The position numbers and the translations under genes were made by a program. Below the pieces are notes generated by a model. The model worked only from the letters and a program-made list of their open reading frames with translations. It ran no database searches and was not told the origin of the DNA. Below are positions 1-7,130 of a stretch of DNA of 64,000 nt, piece after piece. Every line of letters begins with the position of its first letter. Position 1 is the first letter of the stretch. This DNA is from Heliobacteriaceae bacterium (GTDB lineage: Bacteria > Bacillota > Desulfitobacteriia > Heliobacteriales > Heliobacteriaceae): the NCBI GenBank assembly GCA_028707535.1, contig JAQWAU010000002.1:1-64000 (forward strand), in the 5' to 3' direction.

Positions 1-3
1 TCT

Positions 4-879
4 TTGACGGCATGGCAACGTTCCGTAACGGTGACGATCGGCTCTGATCCGGAATTCATGTTAAGTCTCTTGCCGCAAAAACGGATGGTCCCCGCTTCCC
101 GGTTCTTTCCCCGGAACGGTTTGGTTGGGTGTGATAACCGCCGGGCTTTCGGCGCTAGTGATGATTTTCCCCTGGCTGAAGTGCGTCCCCAGCCGGCACC
201 AACTCCGGAAGCGGCGGTCAGTGAATTGCGCCAGGCTTTAAAAGAAGCCAGCCGGTTATGTCCTTACACCAATATTGCCTGGGTAGCCGGTTCGGAGCCA
301 TATCCCGGATACCCAATTGGGGGGCACATCCATTTTGGGGGCCTGAAAGTTAGCGGTCAACTGATCCGGGCTTTGGACCAATATGTGGCGTTGCCGCTGC
401 TTTTTTTGGAGAATCCCGAAACAGCGCGGCGGCGTCGGAGGTTTTATGGTTTGTTAGGGGACTTTCGATTAAAGCCCCACGGTTTTGAGTACCGGACGCC
501 GGGTTCCTGGCTTACTTCGCCGGAACTGGCCTGGGTAGCCTTATCCTTGGCGGCGTTGGTTGCCAGGCATTATAAGCGGTTACCCCGGTGGGATTTCCAA
601 AGGTTAAGGTTGCAAGAAGCGTTTTACGGCGGGGATTTAACTGCTCTGGCACCGACGTTGGAAACTTGCCTGACAGAGTTGTGCACTTTGGAAAGAACGG
701 CAGAAACAGCAAAACTGGCTAGAATAATTTGGCAAATGCGGGCGGAAGGGGAGAAAAGCCTGGAAACAATTGATTTGCGTGCCGCTTGGGGTTTGCCCAC
801 TGGGGTGCATCGTTACCGCCAGGTAGCCCGTCCCCGGTATTCTTTTGCTTGGATTCCGGGTCGGGCGATTCGGGGGTAA
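4..879 (+). CDS. phiEco32-like amidoligase-type 2 (COOH-NH2 ligase) family protein, possibly 5'-partial
   Basis: The protein looks like the glutamine-synthetase/GCS-fold amidoligases first described around phage phiEco32, which are predicted to form an amide bond between a carboxylate and an amine using ATP. Visible motifs are GSDPEF near residues 13-18 (metal/ATP-binding strand), GHIHFGG near 107-113 (paired histidines) and FEYRTPGSW near 161-169 (acidic-Arg strand). The frame is open to the window edge. A TTG at position 4 is the first candidate start, and the family usually has its GxDPEF motif close to the N-terminus, so little if anything is missing. It is followed by a strong terminator and an LCP-family gene. 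The substrate is unknown; a cell-wall or peptide-tagging role is only inference. Confidence 0.7.
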   Translation: MTAWQRSVTVTIGSDPEFMLSLLPQKRMVPASRFFPRNGLVGCDNRRAFGASDDFPLAEVRPQPAPTPEAAVSELRQALKEASRLCPYTNIAWVAGSEPYPGYPIGGHIHFGGLKVSGQLIRALDQYVALPLLFLENPETARRRRRFYGLLGDFRLKPHGFEYRTPGSWLTSPELAWVALSLAALVARHYKRLPRWDFQRLRLQEAFYGGDLTALAPTLETCLTELCTLERTAETAKLARIIWQMRAEGEKSLETIDLRAAWGLPTGVHRYRQVARPRYSFAWIPGRAIRG

Positions 880-880
880 G

Positions 881-918
881 GCCTTGTTGCCGCTTTTTTC
901 GGCAACAGGCATTTTTTT
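881..918 (+). terminator. Intrinsic terminator after the amidoligase gene
   Basis: GCCTTGTTGCCG pairs with CGGCAACAGGC (one bulged T) around a T-rich loop and is followed by ATTTTTTT. It starts right after the stop codon and separates the amidoligase gene from the LCP gene. Confidence 0.85.
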
Positions 919-1008
919 GCGTTGCAGCAGGACATTTTTAGGTAATGCCGAAACAATTAGGCAGACAACGGGTGTTAGACAGGCCCCGGTACAGAGGGGG
1001 CGGCAGGA

Positions 1009-1833
1009 ATGAGGAACGGGCTAAGCAAGTGGGTAGTCGGGGTGCTTGTTTTAGGAGGTGTAATTACCGGTTGGCTAATCAGTGACTACCTGATTGCGCC
1101 TACAAAATTAAATGTATTGTTGATTGGCACGGATTCCCGCCAGGGTGAACAGACCGGGCGGGCAGATGCTATCCTGGTAGTACATATCGATCGCAGCCAA
1201 TCCCGGCTTGTTTTGTTATCACTGCCCCGGGACAGCCGGGTGGAGCTTCCCGGGTACGGCTGGCACAAAATCAACGATGCAACGGTATTGGGCGGGGTTC
1301 CTTTGTTAAAGACGGCAGTAGAGAAGTTACTCGGTGTGCCGGTACATAATTATATCTGCTGTGATTTTGAAGGGTTCGCCCGGTTTATTGATGGTCTTGG
1401 CGGCATAACCATTGATGTGGAAAAGGATATGTACCACAACGACAGCCCGGAACTGGCCATTAATTTAAAAAAAGGCCGGCAAAGACTTACCGGTAACCAG
1501 GCGCTCGGGTATGTTCGCTACCGGGGTGACCCGTTGGGGGATATTGCCCGGGTGGATCGACAGCAAAAGTTCTTAACGGCTTTGTTTACCCAGGGTAAAA
1601 AACCGGCTAGTTTGGTATCCTTGCCGGTTTTAGCAACGCAGTTGACCGACTATGTGGCCACCGACTTTACCGGCAGCCGGCTTACCGTTTGCCTTGCCAC
1701 GTTAGCGACAATGAATCAGGCTCAGATCCGCCAAGAAACGCTGCCGGGGATGCCGGCAATGATTAAGGGGGTTAGTTATTGGCTCTTGGATCAAGCCAGG
1801 ATCCGTTCCCTTGTCGCCGAAAATTTACGGTAA
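1009..1833 (+). CDS. LytR-CpsA-Psr (LCP) family protein
   Basis: LCP proteins are membrane-anchored extracytoplasmic phosphotransferases that attach teichoic acids or other anionic polymers from lipid carriers to peptidoglycan. The 274-aa protein has a short cytoplasmic N-terminus, one membrane segment (about residues 8-28) and then an LCP domain. Typical landmarks are LLIGTDSR near 37-44, RADAILVVHID, the SLPRDSRVE strand with its conserved arginine, KINDA, and VRYRGDPLGDIARVDRQQ, whose Asp/Arg residues bind the pyrophosphate head group. It stands alone between terminators and the gap promoter. The ribosome site (GAGGGGGCGGCAGGA) is weak but correctly spaced. The exact polymer transferred cannot be read from sequence. 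Confidence 0.88.
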   Translation: MRNGLSKWVVGVLVLGGVITGWLISDYLIAPTKLNVLLIGTDSRQGEQTGRADAILVVHIDRSQSRLVLLSLPRDSRVELPGYGWHKINDATVLGGVPLLKTAVEKLLGVPVHNYICCDFEGFARFIDGLGGITIDVEKDMYHNDSPELAINLKKGRQRLTGNQALGYVRYRGDPLGDIARVDRQQKFLTALFTQGKKPASLVSLPVLATQLTDYVATDFTGSRLTVCLATLATMNQAQIRQETLPGMPAMIKGVSYWLLDQARIRSLVAENLR

Positions 1834-1860
1834 GTAATTTTTTTGGTTTAGGTGAATAGA

Positions 1861-1889
1861 ATGACCTTAAAGTGGTATTAGGCTATACT
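1861..1889 (+). promoter_or_regulatory. Candidate sigma-A promoter for the GAPDH gene
   Basis: ATGACC (1861-1866) and TATACT (1884-1889) are 17 bases apart. Four and five of six bases match the consensus. Transcription would start near 1896, giving an 85-base leader before the GAPDH start codon. Confidence 0.55.
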
Positions 1890-1980
1890 ATTTCATTTTT
1901 TTTTGCTATTCTGCAGGAAATTTGGTTCTTGGGCAGAATTAAAAACCCAGATTAGGTATACAAGGAGGCGCATTTTCATA

Positions 1981-3009
1981 ATGTCCGTTAAGCTGGGTAT
2001 TAATGGTTTCGGCCGGATTGGGCGACACGTTTTCCGGGCAGCGATCGGTCGCGATGATCTGGAAATAGTGGCGGTTAACGTCACATCAAACCCCGAGACG
2101 GTCGCCTACCTTTTAACCTATGATTCCGTGCATGGTGTTTTGCAGGCTGACGTCAAGACTACACCGGACAGCCTCATTGTGAACGGGCGACCGGTTAAGA
2201 TCGTTTCTAACCGGGATCCGGCCCAGTTGCCCTGGCGTGATCTGGGTGTCGATGTTGTGATCGAATCCTCGGGTAAATTCCGTAAACGGGAAGGGGCGGC
2301 AAAACATTTCGTTGGTGGGGCGAAAAAGGTGATTATCACTGCCCCGGGGACAGATGAAGACTGCATGATCGTTATGGGTGTAAATGACCATTTTTATGAC
2401 CCGGAGCGGCATCACATTATTTCTAATGCTTCATGTACAACAAATTGTATTGCCCCGGTAGCCAAGATAATTCACGAAAACTTCGGGATCGTTGAGGGCT
2501 TAATGACCACTGTCCACGCTTATACAAATGACCAGCGGGTCCTGGATGATCCCCATAAAGATTGGCGGCGGGCCCGGGCTTTGGGCATGTCGATTATTCC
2601 TACTACGACAGGTGCGGCCAAAGCGGTAGGTAAGGTTGTACCGGACCTGGCAGGAAAGTTGAACGGGTTTGCCGTCCGGGTGCCGGTACCCAATGTCTCG
2701 CTTGTTGACTTGGTGGTTAACCTGGAACGCCCGGTGACTAAGGAAGACATTAATGCTGCCTTGCGGGCCGCAGCGACAGGAAAGTTAACTAACATTATTG
2801 CTGTTTGTGATGAACCCCTGGTGTCCACGGACTTTTTGGGGGACCCGCATTCGGCGATTGTCGATGCCTTGTCAACTATGTGTTTAGGCGCCAAGATGGC
2901 TAAAATCGTCATTTGGTATGATAATGAATGGTCATATTCTTGCCGGGTGCTTGATCTGGCCGTAATGGTCGGGAAACGATTGCCGGTGGCTGGGTTAGCG
3001 GTGGTATAG
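1981..3009 (+). CDS. gap: Type I glyceraldehyde-3-phosphate dehydrogenase, GapB-like
   Basis: Catalyses the reversible oxidative phosphorylation of glyceraldehyde-3-phosphate to 1,3-bisphosphoglycerate. The Rossmann motif INGFGRIGR is at residues 7-15, the catalytic cysteine lies in SNASCTTNC (C152) and the catalytic histidine in TTVHAYTND (about H179). The 342-aa length is normal. The end of strand beta-2 reads VAVNVTSN and lacks the Asp that selects NAD in glycolytic GapA enzymes; wording around it resembles Bacillus GapB, which prefers NADP and works in gluconeogenesis. The ATG at 1981 is chosen because AAGGAGG lies upstream and the N-terminus SVKLGINGFGR then matches the family. It is monocistronic, with its own promoter and terminator and no pgk or tpi beside it. 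Confidence 0.95.
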   Translation: MSVKLGINGFGRIGRHVFRAAIGRDDLEIVAVNVTSNPETVAYLLTYDSVHGVLQADVKTTPDSLIVNGRPVKIVSNRDPAQLPWRDLGVDVVIESSGKFRKREGAAKHFVGGAKKVIITAPGTDEDCMIVMGVNDHFYDPERHHIISNASCTTNCIAPVAKIIHENFGIVEGLMTTVHAYTNDQRVLDDPHKDWRRARALGMSIIPTTTGAAKAVGKVVPDLAGKLNGFAVRVPVPNVSLVDLVVNLERPVTKEDINAALRAAATGKLTNIIAVCDEPLVSTDFLGDPHSAIVDALSTMCLGAKMAKIVIWYDNEWSYSCRVLDLAVMVGKRLPVAGLAVV

Positions 3010-3027
3010 GTAGTTGATGGCAGTTAG

Positions 3028-3069
3028 TAAGGAGCCAAAACGTTTTAACGCTGGACTCCTTATTTTTTT
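3028..3069 (+). terminator. Intrinsic terminator after gap
   Basis: TAAGGAGCC pairs with GGACTCCTTA (one bulge) and is followed by seven T residues. Confidence 0.85.
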
Positions 3070-3136
3070 GCCTTTCCGGGCATAGGGTGTAAAAAGGCTT
3101 TTCAGGTGATTACCATCCTAGTAAAGGAGCGCCCGG

Positions 3137-3883
3137 ATGAAAATGGTGTGTATTTCCCGGCGGATTCTCCAAAAAGGCGTGTTTCTAGGCCTTTTGTTGT
3201 GCCTGTTGGGGGGTATATTTTGGGCCCTTGAGCAAAAAGTGCCGGAACCGGCGTTAATGACGCAAAAGGAACAGTCCCCACCGGAACCCGGCGTGATTCG
3301 CCAGGGGCCGGCGGAGCCTAAAATTGCTTTAACGGTGAATGTCGACTGGGGGGAGGCTTATCTTCCCCAAATGTTGGCTATTTTGGAACAGAATAACGCC
3401 AAGGCGACCTTTTTTTTCACCGGACGATTCGCGGAAAAGTTTCCGGAATATGTAAAACGGGTGGTCGCGGCCGGGCATGAAGCGGGTAATCACGGGTATT
3501 CCCATCCCCACCCCTGCCAAATTTCCGGCGAAGCTAACCGGCGGGAGATCCGGCAGACTCACCAGGTCTTGGAGAATTTGACCGGTACGGGTAGTCGTTG
3601 GTTTGCCCCCCCTTACGGGGAGCACGATGATCAGTTGGTTAAGATTGCCGCCCAGGAAGGGTATGGCACTATTTTATGGACGGTTGATTCTGCCGACTGG
3701 CTGAATCCTTCGCCGATGGTCTGGATGCAGCGGGTGACCAAGGGGATTGGCCCGGGTGCCCTGATCCTTGTTCATCCGACGCCATCCACTATACAGGCGT
3801 TGCCGCAACTGCTAAAATATTGTCAGGAAAAGGGCTGGTCTGCAGTGACCGTGAGTGAATTGCTTGCTAACTATAAAAATTGA
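3137..3883 (+). CDS. ylxY: Polysaccharide deacetylase family protein, YlxY-like
   Basis: A NodB-fold protein anchored by an N-terminal membrane segment (about residues 12-31). The deacetylase domain covers roughly 60-245. Motif 2, NHGYSHPH (118-125), supplies the paired metal histidines; motif 3 reads FAPPYGEHD; motif 4 TILWTVDSADW; motif 5 LVHPT. Motif 1, normally TFDDG, is TVNVDWGE (66-73), so the first aspartate (catalytic base) is replaced by Val while the second Asp position is kept. This change, and its place just upstream of mlpA and the dap/spoVF block, match Bacillus YlxY, a sporulation-associated paralogue. Good ribosome site (AAAGGAG) before ATG 3137. Whether it deacetylates anything is uncertain. 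Confidence 0.82.
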   Translation: MKMVCISRRILQKGVFLGLLLCLLGGIFWALEQKVPEPALMTQKEQSPPEPGVIRQGPAEPKIALTVNVDWGEAYLPQMLAILEQNNAKATFFFTGRFAEKFPEYVKRVVAAGHEAGNHGYSHPHPCQISGEANRREIRQTHQVLENLTGTGSRWFAPPYGEHDDQLVKIAAQEGYGTILWTVDSADWLNPSPMVWMQRVTKGIGPGALILVHPTPSTIQALPQLLKYCQEKGWSAVTVSELLANYKN

Positions 3884-3931
3884 GTGATGGAGCCATAATA
3901 ACCCCGGTTGTATTTTCCGGGGGTGTTGATA

Positions 3932-4735
3932 ATGGCTAGGGTGTGGACTTCCTTTTTTTCGGCACTGTTGTTTGGGTTGTTGTTATGGGGTTTTCCGGCC
4001 GACGCCGGTGAGCCGCAGGTTACGGCCGATGCGGTGGTGCTGCTGGATGTAGCCAGTGGACAAGTTCTGTTTGAACGCCAAGCCCGGCAAGTTCGGGCGC
4101 CGGCTTCAACGACGAAGATCATCACCGGTTTGTTGGGTTTTGAGTTGGGTGACCTGGAAGCAGAGGTAATTATCAGCCAAAACGCGGGAACGACCGGTGA
4201 ATCAACGATTCATTTGTTTCCCGGGGAGAAGGTTACTCTCGGGGATTTACTTACCGGGGCGATGGTCCGGTCCGGCAATGATGCCTGTGTGGCCGTCTCC
4301 GAATATTTGGCCGGCAGCGAGGAATTTTTTACTTTGTGGATGACCGCTAAGTCGCGGCTGGTAGGGGCCAGGAGCTCCCAATTTTATAATTCCCACGGGT
4401 TGCCCCACAAGTTTCATTGTTCAAGTGCCTACGACCTAGCGGTGATTGCGGCCCAAGCGGTGCGCAACCCTTCCTTTGCGGCAACGGTTCGGCAGCGGGA
4501 TGCCTGGTTACAGCAGCGTGAAGGCTGGCCACGGTATGTAAAGAATACCAACCGTTTGCTTTGGACTTATCCTTTCGCCGACGGAGTTAAGACTGGGACT
4601 ACACGGGCTGCCGGGGCTTGTTTGGTTGCTTCGGCAACCAAGGATGGACGTCAGTTGATTGCTGTTGTCTTACATTCGGACGACCGGTTTGGGGATTGCC
4701 GTCGTTTGTTTGAATATGGTTTCACTGTTCCCTAG
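3932..4735 (+). CDS. Serine-type D-alanyl-D-alanine carboxypeptidase (peptidase S11, DacF-like)
   Basis: Removes the terminal D-Ala from peptidoglycan pentapeptides outside the membrane. After a signal peptide (hydrophobic residues about 8-20, cleavage after ADAG likely) come the three penicillin-binding motifs: STTK (59-62), SGN (114-116) and KTG (in FADGVKTGTT). The 267-aa protein ends soon after the catalytic domain and lacks the C-terminal beta-sandwich of PBP5/DacA, so it is a short DacF/DacB-type enzyme. The in-frame TTG at 3908 is less likely than ATG 3932, which has GGGGGTG upstream and gives a proper signal peptide. Its position between ylxY and mlpA in a sporulation-rich block suggests a cortex role, but this is inference. 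Confidence 0.88.
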   Translation: MARVWTSFFSALLFGLLLWGFPADAGEPQVTADAVVLLDVASGQVLFERQARQVRAPASTTKIITGLLGFELGDLEAEVIISQNAGTTGESTIHLFPGEKVTLGDLLTGAMVRSGNDACVAVSEYLAGSEEFFTLWMTAKSRLVGARSSQFYNSHGLPHKFHCSSAYDLAVIAAQAVRNPSFAATVRQRDAWLQQREGWPRYVKNTNRLLWTYPFADGVKTGTTRAAGACLVASATKDGRQLIAVVLHSDDRFGDCRRLFEYGFTVP

Positions 4736-4786
4736 CAGGTAAAACATGCGTTAGTTAGTATTTTGCTGAGGAGGAAGTAGCATTAC

Positions 4787-6052
4787 ATGATTCGTAAAGA
4801 AACGTTGCCTAATGGTGTTCGGGTAGTAGTGGAACCGATTCCCCACGTGCGTTCGGTAGCCTTAGGCATCTGGGTGGCCACCGGTTCGCGGCATGAAGAC
4901 CCGGTAATGGCCGGGGTTTCTCACTTGGTGGAGCATTTGTTGTTCAAAGGGACGGTACGGCGGACGGCCAAGGAATTGGCGGAAGTGTTGGAAGCGGTCG
5001 GCGGCCAGTTAAATGCTTTTACATCTAAAGAATACACCTGTTATTATGCCAAGGTGTTAGATGAACACTTTGATTTGGCCTTGGATGTCCTGACCGATAT
5101 GTTTTTTAATTCCAAATTTGATGGTGTGGATGTCGACCGGGAGCGCCGGGTGGTCTTGGAGGAAATTGGCATGTACGAAGACTCTCCGGATGAACTGGTC
5201 CATGATTTGCTTGCCGAGACGATCTGGGCCGAAAATCCTTTGGGCCGGCCGATTTTGGGCTCGGTGGAAACAGTGACGGTGATGGAACGCGAACAAATAA
5301 TTGGCTATTTTCAGCGGGAATATGAAGCAAACCGGACAGTAGTCGCGATTGCGGGGGCGCTTGACCCGGCCCAGGTACTCGACAAAGTGAAGGCGATTTT
5401 TGCGGGGATGTCTCCGGGTAAGCGGTTGCGTTCCGCTAACCAACCGGTATTCCGGGCCCAAACAAAATTTCGGCAAAAAGATGTTGAACAGGTGCAGATT
5501 TGTCTTGGCACTGCCGGTTTGCCCCAGGAACATCCTGATATTTATGCCTTGCATGTGTTGAACAATGTACTGGGTGGGGGGGCTTCTTCCCGTCTTTTTC
5601 AGGAGATCCGGGAGCAAAGAGGTTTGGCTTATTCGGTATACACCTATCATGCGGGTTTTTCCGATGCCGGTATTTTTGGCGTGTATGCCGGTACCAGTCC
5701 AGATTATTGCCGGGAAGTACTGGACGTGATTGTTAAAGAAATGGCCCAGATTAAACAAGCAGGGATTACGGCTGCCGAATTGCGGCGGACCCAGGATCAA
5801 ATTAAGGGCAGCATGTACTTAGGGTTGGAAAGCGTAAGTTCCCGGATGGTTCGTTTGGGGAAGTCGGAAGTGGCTTATAACCGTTATGTTTCCCCGGAGG
5901 AAGTGATCGACCGGATTTATCAGGTTACGTTGGCTGATGTCTTGCGGGTGGCCCGGATGCTTTGGCCGGTTGAAAGGTGCAGTTTAGCTGTTATCGGGGC
6001 GGTAGATCCCCGGGTTGATTTTGCCGGCTTGGCGGCCAGGCACGGTTTATAG
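4787..6052 (+). CDS. mlpA: M16 family zinc peptidase (YmxG/MlpA)
   Basis: A 421-aa insulinase/MPP-beta-like metallopeptidase. The inverted zinc motif HLVEH is at residues 46-50, and the downstream conserved glutamate region reads EEIGMYEDSPDE. The C-terminal half carries the second, non-catalytic M16 domain, including the G-rich loop LGGGASSRLFQEIREQRGLAYSV (GGGASSRLF core). AGGAGG precedes ATG 4787. It is the expected neighbour of ylxY and ymxH in Firmicutes. Its natural substrate is not known; in Bacillus the homologue affects extracellular protease expression. Confidence 0.93.
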   Translation: MIRKETLPNGVRVVVEPIPHVRSVALGIWVATGSRHEDPVMAGVSHLVEHLLFKGTVRRTAKELAEVLEAVGGQLNAFTSKEYTCYYAKVLDEHFDLALDVLTDMFFNSKFDGVDVDRERRVVLEEIGMYEDSPDELVHDLLAETIWAENPLGRPILGSVETVTVMEREQIIGYFQREYEANRTVVAIAGALDPAQVLDKVKAIFAGMSPGKRLRSANQPVFRAQTKFRQKDVEQVQICLGTAGLPQEHPDIYALHVLNNVLGGGASSRLFQEIREQRGLAYSVYTYHAGFSDAGIFGVYAGTSPDYCREVLDVIVKEMAQIKQAGITAAELRRTQDQIKGSMYLGLESVSSRMVRLGKSEVAYNRYVSPEEVIDRIYQVTLADVLRVARMLWPVERCSLAVIGAVDPRVDFAGLAARHGL

Positions 6053-6064
6053 GGGGCAAAAGGG

Positions 6065-6439
6065 ATGGACCGTTTAGAACAAATTTTTCAATGGCAGGCC
6101 GGTTTTGATGCGGATCTGATCAAAAGACGACAACTGGAGGATATTACCTTCGAGGAGTGGATCCAAAAAGAGACGCTGGCCCTGATGTCCGAGTTAGCGG
6201 AACTGCTGGATGAAGTAAATTTTAAATGGTGGAAAAACCCTAAACCGGTTGACCGGGAAGCCGTAAAAGAAGAACTGGTTGATATTCTGCATTTTTTTGT
6301 TAGTATGTGTCTGAAAGCCGGGATTACCCCCCAGGAATTATTTGAAGCTTATCACCGCAAGAACCAGGAAAACAGACATCGCCAGGATGGAACATCGCTA
6401 AAGGCTGGTTATACCAGTCCGCCGGCTGTCGATGACTAG
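6065..6439 (+). CDS. dUTPase / MazG-like all-alpha NTP pyrophosphohydrolase
   Basis: A 124-aa all-helical protein that resembles dimeric dUTPases and MazG-type NTP pyrophosphatases, which hydrolyse (d)NTP to the monophosphate and pyrophosphate with Mg2+. The metal-binding signature is visible as an ExxE pair in LMSELAELLDEVNFKWW followed by the second motif EELVDILHFF (ExxxD type). AAAAGGG precedes ATG 6065, 12 bases after mlpA, so the two are probably co-transcribed. The substrate (dUTP, dCTP or a damaged nucleotide) cannot be decided from sequence. Confidence 0.72.
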   Translation: MDRLEQIFQWQAGFDADLIKRRQLEDITFEEWIQKETLALMSELAELLDEVNFKWWKNPKPVDREAVKEELVDILHFFVSMCLKAGITPQELFEAYHRKNQENRHRQDGTSLKAGYTSPPAVDD

Positions 6440-6442
6440 TTC

Positions 6443-6470
6443 GTCTATCCGCCGGCTTGTCCGCATACAT
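6443..6470 (+). promoter_or_regulatory. Possible sigma-E-type promoter for ymxH
   Basis: GTCTATC (6443-6449) is followed after 14 bases by CATACAT (6464-6470), which fits the mother-cell sigma-E -10 pattern CATAnnnT well and the -35 pattern only loosely. The downstream gene belongs to a sporulation family. This is inference from pattern only. Confidence 0.3.
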
Positions 6471-6504
6471 AATTGGTTAGGAGGGGCATGAGGGGGCTGT
6501 AGGG

Positions 6505-6777
6505 ATGCGGTTGAGTGAACTGGTGGGCAAAGAAGTGGTAAATATTGTTTCCGGCGCCCGCTTGGGGACTGTGGGTGATTCGGATCTGGTAATTGATGAA
6601 GCGACCGGTGAGATCGAGGCGATTATTTTGCCGCCGCGTAATACCCTGGTCGGTTTTTGGACTGACCGCCAACCTTTAATAATTCCTTGGGACGCGATTA
6701 TTAAAATTGGTGCGGAGGTTGTGATCGTTGAATTGGATGAAACTTACCCCAAGTATACGCGCCGGTTTCCTTTTTAA
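6505..6777 (+). CDS. ymxH: YlmC/YmxH family sporulation protein (PRC-barrel)
   Basis: A 90-aa single PRC-barrel protein beginning MRLSELVGKEVVNI and containing GTVGDSDLVIDEATGEIEAIILP and IPWDAIIKIGAEVVIVEL, the standard signatures of the YmxH/YlmC family. It sits between mlpA and the dap/spoVF genes as in Bacillus and many Clostridia. Homologues are sporulation-associated but their biochemical role is unknown. The ribosome site is GGGGCTGTAGGG-like and weak; GGAGGGG lies 20 bases upstream. A sigma-A promoter for the next operon begins just after its stop. Confidence 0.9.
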   Translation: MRLSELVGKEVVNIVSGARLGTVGDSDLVIDEATGEIEAIILPPRNTLVGFWTDRQPLIIPWDAIIKIGAEVVIVELDETYPKYTRRFPF

Positions 6778-6779
6778 CA

Positions 6780-6809
6780 TTGACGTTCCGATTTCACTAA
6801 TGTTAAAAT
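6780..6809 (+). promoter_or_regulatory. Sigma-A promoter of the lysine-riboswitch operon
   Basis: TTGACG (6780-6785) and TAAAAT (6804-6809) are 18 bases apart, each one mismatch from consensus. Transcription would begin near 6816, shortly before the riboswitch. Confidence 0.7.
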
Positions 6810-6839
6810 AATATGAACTAACTGTATAAGGCCTCAGCC

Positions 6840-7030
6840 CAGAGGTGAGGTAGAGGCGCGGTAAGTCAAGAGTACCCGGGGGAGTCCAACGGTGGACGAG
6901 GAACTTGCCGGGAAAGGGACTACCGCCGAAGTGCAAACCCGGCCGTAAGGGTTTCCACTGGGCCCGGGTATAATATGCCCGGGACTGTCACCAGAACCAG
7001 TTTAATGCTGGTGGAGCACTATCTTGCGAA
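6840..7030 (+). promoter_or_regulatory. Lysine riboswitch (L box)
   Basis: The conserved core is directly readable: GAGGTAGAGGCGCG at the 5' side, AGAGTACCCGGGGGAG, CCGGGAAAGGGACTACCGCCGAAG, GGGACTGTCACCAGA, and the closing GGTGGAGCACTATCTT. AGGTAG pairs with CTATCT to form P1. It lies between its own promoter and a GC-rich terminator, directly upstream of dapB, the first gene of the lysine/diaminopimelate operon. Binding of lysine should stabilise P1 and favour termination. It was also considered as RNase P RNA and rejected. Confidence 0.95.
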
Positions 7031-7066
7031 CGGGAACGGTGGTAGAAGATTACCCATGTTGGTTTA

Positions 7067-7106
7067 AGGGGGGGCGACCGCTGCGATCCGGGCGGCCCCT
7101 TTTTTG
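7067..7106 (+). terminator. Riboswitch-controlled intrinsic terminator before dapB
   Basis: An imperfect GC-rich hairpin (GGGGCGACCGC against GCGGCCCC with a mismatch) is followed by six T residues, then GTTTT, 25 bases before the dapB start codon. It is the expected expression platform of the L box. Confidence 0.75.
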
Positions 7107-7130
7107 TTTTTATCTAAGGAGGTGACCGGG

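Noticed and set aside
6836-7060. RNase P RNA or another housekeeping RNA before dapB
   Set aside because: The GAGGTAGAGGCGCG and GGACTGTCA...GGTGGAGCACTATCTT blocks and the position before dapB fit the lysine riboswitch; RNase P universal core motifs are absent.
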